Of a DNA stretch of 64,000 nt, positions 1 to 10,038 are shown one piece after another (position 1 is the first letter of the stretch; each line of letters starts with the position of its first letter). The position numbers were made by a program, and so were the translations under genes. The notes below the pieces were generated by a model that worked only from the letters and a program-made list of their open reading frames with translations, did no database searches and had not been told where the DNA came from. Source of the stretch: Azospira sp. I13 (GTDB taxonomy: Bacteria; Pseudomonadota; Gammaproteobacteria; Burkholderiales; Rhodocyclaceae); NCBI RefSeq assembly GCF_003112695.1, contig NZ_BFBP01000011.1:402840-466839 (forward strand). Reading direction: 5' to 3'.

Positions 1-109
1 CTCATTTTTTTTATCGCGGCAGGGAATCGCTTCCTCACACTTAGTGTCAAAAAATGTGCCAATCCTGATTTTCCCGGCCTTGGCACGCCATGCCCTAACA
101 AACGCCTAA

Positions 110-156
110 CAACTACATATAGTCAACTATTTGCCTAGCACCACTACATGTAGTAG
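110..156 (+). promoter_or_regulatory. Tandem NrdR boxes upstream of nrdJ
   Basis: Two near-palindromic 16-mers lie at 110-125 (core ACTACATATAGT) and 141-156 (core ACTACATGTAGT). Their centres are exactly 31 bp apart, about three helical turns. This form and spacing match the paired boxes bound by the ATP-cone repressor NrdR upstream of ribonucleotide reductase genes. The boxes end about 77 bp before the nrdJ start, so the promoter probably overlaps or adjoins them. The nrdR gene itself is not in the window. Confidence 0.8.
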
Positions 157-232
157 CTTTACGTCCCAGCTGAACCCCGGGCAACCCGGGTTATAACCAA
201 ACGCATAGCCGTCTTTTTTGGAGAGGAAACCC

Positions 233-3136
233 ATGAATCAGGTCGCCGAACAGCTCTCCCTGTCCGCCATTCCCGAAGCCCCCGAATTCATTCCCCTGCC
301 CGAGCAGGAGATTTCCACCGAAGTGTTGGTGGAGAAATACGCCAAGGGCAAGGAAATCAATGTCCATGACGTCCGCCGCCGCGTTGCCCGCGCCCTGGCC
401 GCCGTCGAACCCGAGAAGGAACGGGCCAAGTGGGAAGAACGCTTCCTCTGGGCCCAGGAAAATGGCTTCGTGCCCGCCGGCCGCATCAACTCTGCCGCTG
501 GTACCGATCTGGCCGCCACCCTGATCAACTGCTTCGTGCAGCCCGTTGGCGACTCCATCGTCGAAACCACCGACGGCCGCCCCGGCATCTATACCGCCCT
601 GGCCCAGGCCGCTGAAACCATGCGCCGCGGCGGTGGCGTGGGCTACGACTTCTCCTCCATCCGCCCCGTCGGCGCCCAGGTCAAGGGCACCCAGTCCCGC
701 GCCTCCGGCCCCGTCTCCTACATGCGCGTTTTCGACCGCTCCTGCGAGACCGTGGAATCCGCCGGTGCCCGCCGCGGCGCCCAGATGGGCGTGCTGCGTT
801 GCGACCACCCGGATATCGAGGATTTCATCCACGCCAAGGATCAGGGCGACCTGACCAACTTCAACATCTCCCTCGGCGTTACCGATGCCTTCATGAAGGC
901 GGTGGAAGCTGATGGCGAGGTGGAGCTGGTGCACAAGGCCGAGCCCAATGCCGACATGAAGTCCCAGGGCGCCTTCCAGCGCGAGGACAGCCTGTGGGTG
1001 TACCGCAAGGTCAAGGCCCGGGACCTGTGGGACCAGGTGATGAAATCCACCTACGACCACGCCGAACCCGGCATCCTCTTCCTGGATCGCATCAACAAGG
1101 ACAACAACCTTAACTATTGCGAGCAGATCGAGGCCACCAACCCCTGCGCCGAGCAGCCCCTGCCGCCCTATGGCTGCTGCTGCCTGGGCTCCATCAACCT
1201 GACCCTGTTCGTGAACAACCCCTTCTCCGAACAGGCCGAGTTTGATTTCGAGGCCTTCGGCGAAGTCATCAAGGTATCCACCCGCATGTTGGACAACGTG
1301 CTGGACGCCACCCACTGGCCCCTGGAGCGCCAGAAGGAAGAAGCCGCCAACAAGCGCCGCATCGGCCTCGGCTTCACCGGCCTGGGCGACGCCCTGGCTA
1401 TGCTGCGCCTGCGCTATGACCGGGCCGAAGCCCGGGCCATGGCCTCCCGCATCTCCGAGTTCATGCGCGACACCGCCTACCTGACCTCCGTGGACATGGC
1501 CAAGGAACGGGGTGCTTTCCCCCTCTTCAACGCCGAGTTGTATCTCTCCGGCGGCAACTTTGCCTCCCGCCTGCCCAACGAGGTCAAGGCCGAGATCCGC
1601 AAGCACGGCCTGCGCAACTCCCACCTGCTCTCCATCGCCCCCACCGGCACCATTTCCCTGGCCTTCGCCGACAATGCCTCCAACGGCATCGAGCCGCCCT
1701 TCTCCTGGACCTACAACCGCAAGAAGCGCATGCCCGACGGCACCCTGAAAGAATACGCCGTGGAAGACTACGCCTGGCGCCTCTACAAGCACCTGGGCGG
1801 CAATGTGGAAAAGCTGCCCGAGTACTTCGTCACCGCCCTGGAAATCTCCGCCGCTGCCCACAAGGACATGGTGGCCGCCGTTGCCCCCTACATCGACACC
1901 GCCATCTCCAAGACGGTGAACGTGCCTGGCGACTACCCCTACGAGGAATTCCAGGATCTCTACGTGGAAGCCTGGAAGTCCGGCCTGAAGGGCCTGGCCA
2001 CCTACCGGCCCAACAGCATCCTGGGTTCCGTGCTCTCCGTGGAGCCGGCCAAGACCCAGGCCGAGGAAGAGAAGAATCACCCCCAGGACTTCGTCTCCGA
2101 CGCCAACCGCCGCCTCTCCATCAAGAACCTGCCAGCCCCCGTGCTGGCCTCCCTGCGCTGGCCCGGCCGCCCCACCCTGCCGGAAGGCAACCTGGCCTGG
2201 ACCTACATGCTCGACTACCCCCAGGGCAAGTTCGCCCTCTTCGTCGGCCATGTGGATCAGGAAGAGGAAGGCTCCCCCCGCCGCTCCTGGCCCTTCGAAA
2301 TCTGGGTCAACGGCCCGGACGTGCCCCGCGGCCTAGGCGCCGTGGCCAAGACCCTCTCCATGGACATGCGCGCCAATGACCGGGGCCTGCTGGAAATGAA
2401 GCTGGACGCCCTGGCCAAGACCCCGGGCGACGCCTTCGACCTGCCCTTCCCGCCCCACGGCGAGCACAAACGGATGCCCTCCATCGTCTCCGCCATGGCC
2501 CAGGTCATCCACTGGCGTGTCGAGCAGCTGGGCGCCCTGCAGCATGAAGGCCCCACCCCGGTGGTGGACGCCATGTTCAGCGCCAAGGAACCGAAGACCG
2601 GCACCGACGGCACCCTGTCCTGGACGGTGGATGTCTTCAACCCGACCACCGGCGAAGACTTCGTCCTCGGCCTGAAGGAAATCACCCTGCCTGACGGCGT
2701 TACCCGCCCCTACTCCATGTGGCTCTCCGGCAACTACCCGCGCGCCCTGGACGGTCTGTGCAAGCTGCTCTCCCTCGACATGCGGGTGGTGGATCCGGCC
2801 TGGATCGGCATGAAGCTGCGCAAGCTGCTGGATTACCCGGAACCCCTGGGCGATTTCATGGCCTTCGTGCCCGGCACCCGCCGCCAGACCAACTACCCCT
2901 CCACGGTGGCCTACCTGGCCCAGTTGATCATCCACCGCTATGCCATGCTCGGCATCCTGGATGAACAGGGCGTGCCGCTGCAGCAGATGGGCATCCTGGA
3001 AGCACCGGAAGAAGCCTCCAACAGCGTCCGCCCCACCCAGGGCAAGCTGTGCGGCGAATGCGGCAACACCACGGTGATCAAGAAGGACGGCTGCGAATTC
3101 TGCACCGCCTGCGGCGCCGTCGGCTCCTGCGGCTAA
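233..3136 (+). CDS. nrdJ: Adenosylcobalamin-dependent (class II) ribonucleotide reductase
   Basis: Predicted to reduce ribonucleotides to deoxyribonucleotides with an adenosylcobalamin-generated thiyl radical, independently of oxygen. It has about 967 residues. The barrel carries the NPCAEQ motif near residue 310 and the PTGTIS motif near residue 475. Two related repeats of roughly 110 residues follow (about 650-760 and 790-905), as in the TSCPD-type C-terminal domains of this family. A Cys-rich tail (CGEC, CEFCTAC, SCG) is the zinc-binding, redox-active end. An in-frame TTG lies at 218, but the ATG at 233 has GGAGAGG seven bases upstream and is preferred. NrdR boxes precede the gene and an intrinsic terminator follows. 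An oxygen-independent enzyme fits a denitrifier. Confidence 0.96.
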   Translation: MNQVAEQLSLSAIPEAPEFIPLPEQEISTEVLVEKYAKGKEINVHDVRRRVARALAAVEPEKERAKWEERFLWAQENGFVPAGRINSAAGTDLAATLINCFVQPVGDSIVETTDGRPGIYTALAQAAETMRRGGGVGYDFSSIRPVGAQVKGTQSRASGPVSYMRVFDRSCETVESAGARRGAQMGVLRCDHPDIEDFIHAKDQGDLTNFNISLGVTDAFMKAVEADGEVELVHKAEPNADMKSQGAFQREDSLWVYRKVKARDLWDQVMKSTYDHAEPGILFLDRINKDNNLNYCEQIEATNPCAEQPLPPYGCCCLGSINLTLFVNNPFSEQAEFDFEAFGEVIKVSTRMLDNVLDATHWPLERQKEEAANKRRIGLGFTGLGDALAMLRLRYDRAEARAMASRISEFMRDTAYLTSVDMAKERGAFPLFNAELYLSGGNFASRLPNEVKAEIRKHGLRNSHLLSIAPTGTISLAFADNASNGIEPPFSWTYNRKKRMPDGTLKEYAVEDYAWRLYKHLGGNVEKLPEYFVTALEISAAAHKDMVAAVAPYIDTAISKTVNVPGDYPYEEFQDLYVEAWKSGLKGLATYRPNSILGSVLSVEPAKTQAEEEKNHPQDFVSDANRRLSIKNLPAPVLASLRWPGRPTLPEGNLAWTYMLDYPQGKFALFVGHVDQEEEGSPRRSWPFEIWVNGPDVPRGLGAVAKTLSMDMRANDRGLLEMKLDALAKTPGDAFDLPFPPHGEHKRMPSIVSAMAQVIHWRVEQLGALQHEGPTPVVDAMFSAKEPKTGTDGTLSWTVDVFNPTTGEDFVLGLKEITLPDGVTRPYSMWLSGNYPRALDGLCKLLSLDMRVVDPAWIGMKLRKLLDYPEPLGDFMAFVPGTRRQTNYPSTVAYLAQLIIHRYAMLGILDEQGVPLQQMGILEAPEEASNSVRPTQGKLCGECGNTTVIKKDGCEFCTACGAVGSCG

Positions 3137-3192
3137 ACTGCGCAGCGGCCTCAGCCTAAGGACCCGTTCCGCCGGCACCCGCCAGTCCCAAG

Positions 3193-3229
3193 AAAAAGCC
3201 CGCCATCGGCAACGATGACGGGCTTTTTT
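3193..3229 (+). terminator. Intrinsic terminator after nrdJ
   Basis: A ten-base arm AAAAAGCCCG pairs with CGGGCTTTTT, extended inward by CATC/GATG after one mismatch, with loop GGCAAC and a run of six T. It begins 56 bp after the nrdJ stop. The A/T-flanked stem could work in both directions. Confidence 0.85.
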
Positions 3230-3520
3230 CATGCCGATCGCCGGCTGATCGGCGAGGGCAGCATCAATCGCTGCCTCGGCATCCAGGTATCTGGATGCCC
3301 AACTCCCGGCCTTGGGGTGAGGGTTTGTAGTTTGTGGCCAGGCAATTCTTCAGCAAGGCACGGCCAGACCTTCGACAACCGACCCTCCACCGCTCGACAG
3401 CCACGCGGACCGTTCAATGGCTACCCGGCGACTACGCCACAGCCCCTTGCCGCATCCCTGCGCCAAACGCCGACCCATCCCCCATCACTGATGCCCAGCA
3501 CTCACCTGCCCTGAAATGCA

Positions 3521-3620
3521 ACAGGGGCGGGCATCTAGCCCACCCCTGTCTGGAGAAGCGCGTCCTTATTGCCTCACAGGCCATGGACTGGCGAGATGCC
3601 CGTCCCTATTGCCTGAGCGG
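3521..3620. repeat. Intergenic hairpin plus paired 20-mer repeat (copy A)
   Basis: This lies in the 0.5 kb between the convergent ends of nrdJ and cysS, where I see no gene. A hairpin at 3521-3549 has arms ACAGGGGCGGGC and GCCCACCCCTGT around loop ATCTA. Two direct copies of a motif follow: CGTCCTTATTGCCTCA from 3561 and CGTCCCTATTGCCTGAGCGG from 3601, with a 40 bp period. A closely similar pair, in inverted arrangement, sits in another convergent gap at 13236-13307. This looks like a dispersed, REP-like intergenic repeat, but only two loci are visible here. The rest of the gap (3230-3520) shows no recognisable feature. Confidence 0.55.
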
Positions 3621-3641
3621 CCGACTGACGATTTACCCGTA

Positions 3642-5018
3642 TCAGGCCCGGCGCCAGGTGGTGCCCTGGGCGGAATCTTCGAGCACGATGCCGGCCGCCA
3701 GCAACTCGGCCCGCAGGCGATCCGCCTCGGCGAAATCCTTGGCCTTCTTGGCGGCGGCCCGGGCGGCGATGCGTTCTTCGATGACGGCAGGGGACAGCCC
3801 CTCGTCATCGCTGCCGGCAGCGCCTTGCAAGAAGGCCACCGGATCCCGCTCCAGCAGGCCGAGAATCCCGGCCAAGCCCTTGAGCTGGCCGGCCAGACGG
3901 GCGTCCTTGCTGCGATTGACCTCGTTGGCCAGTTCGAACAGCACCGCCAGGGCTTCCGGCGTGTTGAAGTCGTCGTCCATGGCGGCCTGGAAACCCTGGG
4001 CGTGAGCTTCCTCCCGATCCACCCCGGCGGCATCGGGGACCACGGCCTTGAGGGCGGTGTAGAGCCGGCTCAAGGCCTGGCGGGCATCGTCCAGGTGGGC
4101 GTCGGAATAGTTCAGGGGACTACGGTAATGGGCGCGCAGGATGAAGAAGCGCACCACTTCGGCATCGTACTTTTTCAGCACGTCGCGGATGGTGAAGAAG
4201 TTGCCCAGGGACTTGGACATTTTCTCGTCATCCACCCGCACGAAACCGTTGTGCATCCAGTAATTGACGAAGGTGCAGCCGTGGGCGCCTTCGGACTGGG
4301 CGATCTCGTTCTCGTGGTGAGGGAACTGCAGGTCCTGGCCGCCGCCGTGGATGTCGAAATGCTGGCCCAGCAGATCGGAGCTCATGGCGGAGCACTCGAT
4401 GTGCCAGCCGGGGCGGCCAGCGCCCCAGGGGGATTCCCAGGCCGGCTCGCCTGCCTTGGCGTGCTTCCACAGCACGAAGTCCAGGGGGTCCTGCTTGGCG
4501 GAATCCACTTCCACCCGCTCACCGGCCCGCAGGTCGTCCAGGGACTTGCCGGAGAGACGGCCATAGCCGGGGAACTTGCGCACGGAGAAATTCACGTCGC
4601 CGTCGGCGGCCTTGTACGCCAGACCGTTGGCTTCCAGCTGGCCGATGAGGCCCAGCATCTGGGGCACGTAGTCGGTAGCCCGGGGCTCGTGGGTGGGCTT
4701 CTGCACCCCCAGAGCGGTGGCGTCCTCGTCCATGGCGGCGATGAAACGGTCGGTCAGCTGGCCGATGGTTTCACCGTTCTCCACGGCGCGGCGGATGATC
4801 TTGTCGTCAATATCGGTGATGTTGCGGACGTAGGTCACGTCCAGACCGCTGGCCCGCAGCCAGCGCTGCACGGCGTCGAAAACCACCAGCACCCGGGCGT
4901 GGCCCAGGTGGCAGAAGTCATAGACGGTCATGCCGCAAACATACATTTTCACCTTGCCCGCTTCGATGGGCGTAAAGGTCTGTTTTTCCCGGGCGATGGA
5001 GTTGTAGATTTTCAGCAT
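3642..5018 (-). CDS. cysS: Cysteinyl-tRNA synthetase
   Basis: Charges tRNA-Cys in the cytoplasm. The protein has 458 residues, close to the family norm of about 460. N-terminal MLKIYNS is followed by a first zinc cysteine in YVCGMTVYD and the HIGH-type motif HLGHAR near residue 35. The KMSKS loop appears as [10 protein letters not shown] near residue 270. Remaining zinc ligands are in the WHIECSAMS region. The open frame continues upstream to 5177, but only the ATG at 5018 gives the family N-terminus. The gene is divergent from the TPR/L,D-transpeptidase operon and convergent with nrdJ. Confidence 0.96.
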   Translation of the reverse strand: MLKIYNSIAREKQTFTPIEAGKVKMYVCGMTVYDFCHLGHARVLVVFDAVQRWLRASGLDVTYVRNITDIDDKIIRRAVENGETIGQLTDRFIAAMDEDATALGVQKPTHEPRATDYVPQMLGLIGQLEANGLAYKAADGDVNFSVRKFPGYGRLSGKSLDDLRAGERVEVDSAKQDPLDFVLWKHAKAGEPAWESPWGAGRPGWHIECSAMSSDLLGQHFDIHGGGQDLQFPHHENEIAQSEGAHGCTFVNYWMHNGFVRVDDEKMSKSLGNFFTIRDVLKKYDAEVVRFFILRAHYRSPLNYSDAHLDDARQALSRLYTALKAVVPDAAGVDREEAHAQGFQAAMDDDFNTPEALAVLFELANEVNRSKDARLAGQLKGLAGILGLLERDPVAFLQGAAGSDDEGLSPAVIEERIAARAAAKKAKDFAEADRLRAELLAAGIVLEDSAQGTTWRRA

Positions 5019-5184
5019 GGAAAAGGCGATCGGGGAAAGAGGGCCGGGCGCCGGTGCGCCAGCCCGAAGGCATGAAGAAAAATGAAACCGTGAAGGCCCG
5101 GGCCTACCCGGGACTATCGGGCCCGGCCGCGGTGGACCGGCCGGCCAAAGCTCGCGGCAACTTCGAACTTCAAGCACCCGGCAA

Positions 5185-5214
5185 CTTCGCTCCGGCGTCC
5201 TTCTTTGTTAGAAT
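5185..5214 (+). promoter_or_regulatory. Extended -10 promoter for the TPR/LDT operon
   Basis: In the 315 bp gap between divergent cysS and the TPR gene, TAGAAT at 5209-5214 is preceded by TG at 5206-5207, an extended -10. A weak -35 (TTCGCT, 5185-5190) lies 18 bp upstream. Predicted start is near 5221, leaving a leader of about 110 nt. No riboswitch was recognised in that leader. Confidence 0.45.
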
Positions 5215-5333
5215 CGGGAAGTTTTGCGGAAAGCTTGCAAGAAGCCTTGCAGGAAGCCCTCCGGCTCGCGGTTCCGCTGATGCAAAACTAATGCAAAACG
5301 CCGACAAATCGTCCGAGAGAGTATAACACAACG

Positions 5334-6485
5334 ATGGGTTCCCACTTTTCGCCAGCCCCCCGCCTGCCGCGCCTTTCCAGCCCTTCCCGGCTGCTTCCGG
5401 CCCTGCTGCTCGGGGCCCTGATCGGCTTCGGCACGCCCACTATTTCCCTGGCCGCCGAGCCGGCCATCGCCGACATCCAGAAGATGGTCAAGCAGGGCCA
5501 GAATGCCCAGGCCCTGGAGAAGGTGGACGCCTACATCACCGCCCGTCCGAAAGACGCCCAAGGGCGCTTCCTGCGCGGCATCATCCTCACGGAACTGAAC
5601 CGCAATAACGAGGCCATCGCCGTCTTCACCAAGTTGACGGAAGATTTCCCCGAACTACCCGAGCCCTACAACAATCTGGCCGTGCTTTACGCCCAGCAGA
5701 AGCAGTACGACAAGGCCCGCAACGCCCTGGAAATGGCCATCCGCACCCATCCTTCCTATGCCATCGCCCATGAAAACCTGGGTGACGTCTATGCCAAGCT
5801 GGCCAGCCAGGCCTATGACAAGGCTCTGCAACTGGATTCTTCCAATTCCCACGCCCAGTCCAAGCTTTCCCTGATCCGGGAACTGATCGGTAACAGCAGC
5901 CGTCCGGGCAAGGCACCGACCGCAGCCAGCGCACCGCCCCCTGTCGCCCCGGCGCCCGCGCCCACCCCCGTGGCCGCTGCGCCGACCCCCGCTCCGGTAG
6001 CGCCGGTACCGGCACCTGCCCCGGCTACCCGGGAACCGGCCAAGGTCACCGTGCTGGACAAGGAAAAGGACAAGGAAAAGCCGGCTCCCGCCGCCGAACC
6101 GGCCCGGGTGGAAAAGGAAAAGCCCGCCGCAGCCAAATCCGACGGAGACGACAGCGCCGTGATCAAGGCCGTGCAGTCCTGGGCCGCCGCCTGGTCACGC
6201 AAGGACGTGAAGGGTTATCTCTCCTTCTACGGCCCCGACTTCCAGGTGCCCGGCGGCGCCAGCCGCAAGTCCTGGGAAAGCGAACGCGCTTCCCGCATCG
6301 ACAAGCCGGGCAAGCTGCAGGTCACCGTGGATGACGTCAAGGTCAGCATGAACGGCGACAAGGCCACGGTCCGCTTCAAGCAGGGCTACACTTCCGCAAC
6401 CCTCAAATCCTCTGCCGCCAAGACCCTGGTGATGCAGAAGAGCGGCAACAAGTGGCTGATCCAGCAGGAAAAAGTAGGTAGCTGA
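5334..6485 (+). CDS. Periplasmic TPR protein with C-terminal NTF2-like domain
   Basis: A 383-residue secreted protein of unknown exact role. A signal peptide occupies about residues 1-41 (hydrophobic LLPALLLGALIGFG, likely cleavage after SLAAE or nearby). Three TPR-like helix pairs follow (about 45-175), then a Pro/Ala-rich linker (about 190-240), a Lys/Glu-rich charged stretch, and a SnoaL/DUF4440-like alpha+beta domain (about 275-383). The next gene ends in a similar domain, which suggests the two products act together at the cell wall. The stop overlaps the start of the L,D-transpeptidase gene by one base, so the genes are translationally coupled. Confidence 0.75.
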   Translation: MGSHFSPAPRLPRLSSPSRLLPALLLGALIGFGTPTISLAAEPAIADIQKMVKQGQNAQALEKVDAYITARPKDAQGRFLRGIILTELNRNNEAIAVFTKLTEDFPELPEPYNNLAVLYAQQKQYDKARNALEMAIRTHPSYAIAHENLGDVYAKLASQAYDKALQLDSSNSHAQSKLSLIRELIGNSSRPGKAPTAASAPPPVAPAPAPTPVAAAPTPAPVAPVPAPAPATREPAKVTVLDKEKDKEKPAPAAEPARVEKEKPAAAKSDGDDSAVIKAVQSWAAAWSRKDVKGYLSFYGPDFQVPGGASRKSWESERASRIDKPGKLQVTVDDVKVSMNGDKATVRFKQGYTSATLKSSAAKTLVMQKSGNKWLIQQEKVGS

Positions 6486-7786
6486 TGTCTCTGATGTACA
6501 CCCGGGGCAACTCCGGCCGGCGCTTCCGCCGCACCGCAGTTGCCCTGATCGTTTTAGTGGCTGCCGGTGCCGCAGCCTGGAAAGGCGCCAGCCTCTGGCG
6601 CAAGGGGGAAGCCCCCGCTGATGCCGGCAGCCCATCCCTGCCCATGGCAACGGCCACCTATTCGGATTCCGGCCCCGGCCTGCACGGCCCGGAGCCGATG
6701 CTGGCCAACATCTTTGCCCAGATTGAGCAGAACCGCCTGGAATCGGCCCTGGCCCTGACGGAAAACCTGCTGGAACGCTATCCGAAATTCCGCCTCGGCC
6801 ACCTCATCAAGGGGGATCTGCTGCTGGCCCGCACCCGCCCCCTGGAAACCTTCGGCAACGCCCCCGACGCCCCCGCCGACAAGCTGGCCGACCTGCGGGC
6901 CGAGGCCATGGTGCGGCTGCGCGGCTACCGGGAAAAGCCGCCGGCCGACACGGTGCCCCGCTACCTGATGCAGATGGTGCCGGAACAGAAATACGCCGTG
7001 GTGGTGGATACCCAGAAATCCCGCCTCTATCTCTACGAGAACGACCAGAAGGCTGGCCGCCCCCGTTTCGTGGCTGACTACTACATCACCCAAGGCAAGC
7101 TGGGGGCGGAGAAGAGCAAGGAAGGCGACAAGAAGACGCCTATCGGCGTCTACCACGTCACTTCCAGCCTGCCCCGGGAAAAGCTGGCGGACCTTTACGG
7201 CAGCGGCGCCTTCCCCATCAACTATCCCAACGAATGGGACAAGCGCCAGGGGCGCAACGGCCACGGTATCTGGCTGCACGGCACCCCCTCGGACACTTTC
7301 TCCCGCCCGCCCCGGGCTTCGGATGGCTGCGTCGTGCTCTCCAACCAGGACCTGGACGCCGTGGCCAAGAACCTGCAGGTGGGCCTGACACCGGTGATCA
7401 TCAGCAATTCCGTGGAATGGCTGTCCCTCGACGACTGGAACAAGGAACGCACCGAACTCAACCGGCAAATGGAATCCTGGCGCAGTGACTGGGAGAGCCG
7501 GGATGTGGAGAAATTCCTCGCCCACTATTCCGACAATTTCAAGAGCGGCGCCCAGGGCCTGGCAGATTTCGCCCAGCAGAAGCGCCAGGTCAATGCCGGC
7601 AAGGAATGGATCAAGGTCAAGCTCTCCGATGTCTCCATGTTCCGTGCGCCGGACAAGGAAGACTACGTGGTGGTCACCTTTGAGCAGACCTATCGCAGCA
7701 ACAATCTCAACAACCAGATGAAGAAACGCCAATACTGGGTGCGCGAAAAGGGCACCTGGAAGATCATCTACGAAGGAGCCGCCTGA
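6485..7786 (+). CDS. L,D-transpeptidase (YkuD family) with C-terminal NTF2-like domain
   Basis: Probable cell-wall crosslinking or protein-anchoring enzyme of 433 residues. An N-terminal membrane anchor spans about residues 18-35. The YkuD domain runs from about 160 to 305 and holds the signature histidine in [10 protein letters not shown] and the catalytic cysteine in [10 protein letters not shown]. The C-terminal about 110 residues ([12 protein letters not shown]... KIIYEGAA) form a SnoaL-like domain resembling the one in the preceding TPR protein. It resembles the YafK/YcfS-type proteins of Gram-negative bacteria. Its start overlaps the upstream stop and its stop overlaps the ppiA start, each by one base (TGATG), so all three genes form one operon. 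Confidence 0.88.
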   Translation: MSLMYTRGNSGRRFRRTAVALIVLVAAGAAAWKGASLWRKGEAPADAGSPSLPMATATYSDSGPGLHGPEPMLANIFAQIEQNRLESALALTENLLERYPKFRLGHLIKGDLLLARTRPLETFGNAPDAPADKLADLRAEAMVRLRGYREKPPADTVPRYLMQMVPEQKYAVVVDTQKSRLYLYENDQKAGRPRFVADYYITQGKLGAEKSKEGDKKTPIGVYHVTSSLPREKLADLYGSGAFPINYPNEWDKRQGRNGHGIWLHGTPSDTFSRPPRASDGCVVLSNQDLDAVAKNLQVGLTPVIISNSVEWLSLDDWNKERTELNRQMESWRSDWESRDVEKFLAHYSDNFKSGAQGLADFAQQKRQVNAGKEWIKVKLSDVSMFRAPDKEDYVVVTFEQTYRSNNLNNQMKKRQYWVREKGTWKIIYEGAA

Positions 7787-8376
7787 TGTTCAAGACCCCG
7801 CTGTTGAAGCGCCTCGGCCGCCTGGCCGCCGGCCTCGCCCTCACCGCCTGCGCCAGCCTGGCCCAGGCTGCCAACCCCCAGGTGGAAATCCAGACCAACC
7901 AGGGCCGCATCGTCCTGGAGCTGTATGCCGACAAGGCCCCCAAGACGGTGGAGAACTTCCTGCAGTACACCAAGGACAGCTTTTACGACGGCACCATCTT
8001 CCATCGTGTCATCGACGGTTTCATGATCCAGGGCGGTGGTTTCACCCCCGACATGGCCCAGAAACCGACCCGGGCACCGGTGGAGAACGAGGCCAAGAAC
8101 GGCCTGCGCAACGACATCGGCACCATCGCCATGGCCCGCACCAACAATCCCCATTCCGCCACGGCCCAGTTTTTCATCAATCTGGTGGATAACCGCAACC
8201 TGGATTACCCCTCCTTCGACGGTTGGGGCTACACCGTCTTCGGCAAGGTGCGCGAGGGCATCGACGTGGTGAAGAAGATCGGCCAGGTGCGCACCGGCAA
8301 CCAAGGTGGCCACCAGAACGTGCCCGCCACCCCGGTGGTGATCCAGTCCGTGAAACTGCTTCCCGAAAAGAAATAA
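7786..8376 (+). CDS. ppiA: Periplasmic peptidyl-prolyl cis-trans isomerase, cyclophilin type
   Basis: A 196-residue cyclophilin that assists proline isomerisation in exported proteins. The signal sequence is about residues 1-28. It contains LTAC, which could act as a lipobox, and AQA followed by Ala, which could be a signal peptidase I site; the sequence does not decide between them. Cyclophilin core motifs are [14 protein letters not shown], the [17 protein letters not shown] stretch and GYTVFGKV. It is the third gene of the TPR-LDT-ppiA operon, coupled by a one-base overlap. A cytoplasmic paralogue (ppiB) lies 52 bp downstream. Confidence 0.92.
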   Translation: MFKTPLLKRLGRLAAGLALTACASLAQAANPQVEIQTNQGRIVLELYADKAPKTVENFLQYTKDSFYDGTIFHRVIDGFMIQGGGFTPDMAQKPTRAPVENEAKNGLRNDIGTIAMARTNNPHSATAQFFINLVDNRNLDYPSFDGWGYTVFGKVREGIDVVKKIGQVRTGNQGGHQNVPATPVVIQSVKLLPEKK

Positions 8377-8428
8377 ACCCGGCGGCCCGTCATCCCGACA
8401 GCCGCCCCCCTGCATTGAAAGGCAAACC

Positions 8429-8920
8429 ATGATCAAACTGCACACCAACTTCGGCGTCATCGGCCTGGAACTGGATGCCGAGAAGGCTCCGGAAACCGTG
8501 AAGAACTTCATCTCCTACGTGGAGTCCGGCCACTACGACAACACCATCTTCCACCGGGTCATCAACGGCTTCATGATCCAGGGCGGCGGTTTCGCCCCCG
8601 GCATGGAACAGAAGGACACCCAGGCACCGATCAAGAACGAAGCCGACAACGGCCTGAAGAACGACAACTACACCGTCGCCATGGCTCGCACCAACGACCC
8701 CCATTCCGCCACCGCTCAGTTCTTCATCAACGTGAAGAACAACGACTTCCTCAACCACACCTCCCCCTCCGCTTCCGGCTGGGGCTACTGTGTTTTCGGC
8801 AAGGTGGTCGAAGGTACCGAGGTGGTGGACAAGATCAAGGGCGTCAAGACCGGCCGCAGCGGTTTCCACCAGGACGTGCCGGTGGAAGACGTGATCATCG
8901 AACGCGCTGAAGTCGTCTAA
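8429..8920 (+). CDS. ppiB: Cytoplasmic peptidyl-prolyl cis-trans isomerase B
   Basis: A 163-residue cyclophilin without a signal peptide ([15 protein letters not shown]...). It carries [14 protein letters not shown] and [12 protein letters not shown], nearly identical to the same regions of the adjacent ppiA product, so the pair looks like an ancient tandem duplication split between periplasm and cytoplasm. Length matches E. coli PpiB. It is followed 48 bp later by lpxH, an arrangement also found in other proteobacteria. Confidence 0.94.
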   Translation: MIKLHTNFGVIGLELDAEKAPETVKNFISYVESGHYDNTIFHRVINGFMIQGGGFAPGMEQKDTQAPIKNEADNGLKNDNYTVAMARTNDPHSATAQFFINVKNNDFLNHTSPSASGWGYCVFGKVVEGTEVVDKIKGVKTGRSGFHQDVPVEDVIIERAEVV

Positions 8921-8968
8921 GCCAGCCGCCGATCCGGGGCGCGAGCCATCATCACACCCTCGCGCCCC

Positions 8969-9727
8969 ATGCTCACCTTCATCTCCGACCTGCACCTTTC
9001 CCCCGCAGTCCCGGGCATTACTGCCCTCTTCGAGGCCTTCCTCGCCTCCCTGCCGAAACGGCAGATCAACAGCCTCTACATCCTCGGCGATTTCTTCGAC
9101 CACTGGGTCGGCGACGACGACTGCCGTGACCCCTACAACGCCCGCATCATTGCCGCCCTGCGCCAGGCCGCCGATCAGGGTATCGAACTCAACCTGCTGC
9201 ACGGCAACCGGGACTTTCTCCTGGGTCAGGATTTCGCCACCGCCGCCGGCCTGCGCCTGCTGCCGGACCCCTATGTGCTTTCCGTAGTGACCTGGCAGTT
9301 CGTGCTCAGCCACGGCGACGCCCTGTGCACCGATGACCAGGACTACCAGGCCTTCCGCGCCCAGGTGCGGGGCCATGCCTGGCAGGCCGATTTCCTGGCC
9401 AAACCCCTGGCCGAACGCAAGGCCATTGCTGCCGCCCTGCGTCAGCGCTCCGAAGCCATCAAGGCCGAAAAGCGGGACGAAGCCAACTACCTGATGGACG
9501 TCAACGCAGCCACGGTGGAAGACTTCCTGCGCGACAACGGCTACGCCACCCTGATCCACGGCCACACCCACCGCCCGGAGCGCCACGACCACATCGTGGA
9601 CGGCATCCACTGCGAACGTTGGGTGCTTTCCGACTGGCACCAGGACCACACCCGTGCCTGGGGCGACTGCCTGGTCTGGGACGGCGATACCCTGCAGCGC
9701 GAATCCCTGGAACTTCCCCTGGCCTGA
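8969..9727 (+). CDS. lpxH: UDP-2,3-diacylglucosamine diphosphatase
   Basis: Predicted to hydrolyse UDP-2,3-diacylglucosamine to lipid X in lipid A synthesis at the inner-membrane face. The protein has 252 residues. The calcineurin-type phosphoesterase motifs are in order: SDLHL (residues 6-10), GDFFDHWVGDD (about 40-50), HGNRDF (about 78), SHGD (about 112) and HGHTHRP (about 193), which together supply the di-metal ligands. It follows ppiB and is likely cotranscribed with it. Confidence 0.95.
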   Translation: MLTFISDLHLSPAVPGITALFEAFLASLPKRQINSLYILGDFFDHWVGDDDCRDPYNARIIAALRQAADQGIELNLLHGNRDFLLGQDFATAAGLRLLPDPYVLSVVTWQFVLSHGDALCTDDQDYQAFRAQVRGHAWQADFLAKPLAERKAIAAALRQRSEAIKAEKRDEANYLMDVNAATVEDFLRDNGYATLIHGHTHRPERHDHIVDGIHCERWVLSDWHQDHTRAWGDCLVWDGDTLQRESLELPLA

Positions 9728-9789
9728 GCCGCACTGTAACCCCGCACCGCAACCCCGTACGCAACCCAACTCCGTAATAACCACATGCC

Positions 9790-9983
9790 CTGCGGGGTTG
9801 ACCAAAGCAGCCATCCCCCGTAGATTCTCCCTCGCGATCCCACGAAGGGGAGTAGCTGAACCGCCGGAAGTCGTCAGTACGGGAATGAAAGTTCCCCGGC
9901 CCGGTGGGTGGTTCCAGAGGCGCAAAAATAGCGCGCCGACGCAACCCAAGCGAGACCTTTGCCGCCAACGGCAAAGGTTTTTT
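9790..9983 (+). ncRNA. yybP-ykoY (manganese) riboswitch with terminator platform
   Basis: The 311 bp gap before the small ORF and terC holds a structured leader. The hallmark conserved segment AAGGGGAGTAGC is at 9844-9855. GC-rich stems follow, with a later G-rich strand around 9900-9912. The leader ends in an intrinsic terminator (see 9955-9983). The yybP-ykoY class senses Mn2+ and is well known upstream of TerC/Alx-family genes, which is what lies downstream here. Exact aptamer limits are my estimate, and no covariance-model search was possible. Confidence 0.75.
9955..9983 (+). terminator. Terminator at the end of the Mn riboswitch
   Basis: Arms ACCTTTGCC and GGCAAAGGT pair perfectly around loop GCCAAC, followed by TTTTT. 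It lies 55 bp before the small membrane-protein gene and downstream of the aptamer, the right place for a transcriptional expression platform. Confidence 0.8.
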
Positions 9984-10038
9984 GCGTTTACGGGCGGCGA
10001 GGATCGGTTAATCTCGATCTCATGCGAAAGGAACCGCC

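Noticed and set aside
1-217. Cobalamin riboswitch upstream of nrdJ
   Set aside because: No B12-box-like sequence or expected stem set could be found. Only NrdR boxes are supported.
191-2251. Minus-strand open frame opposite nrdJ
   Set aside because: No family resemblance. It covers only a gene with clear class II reductase motifs and is a codon-bias shadow.
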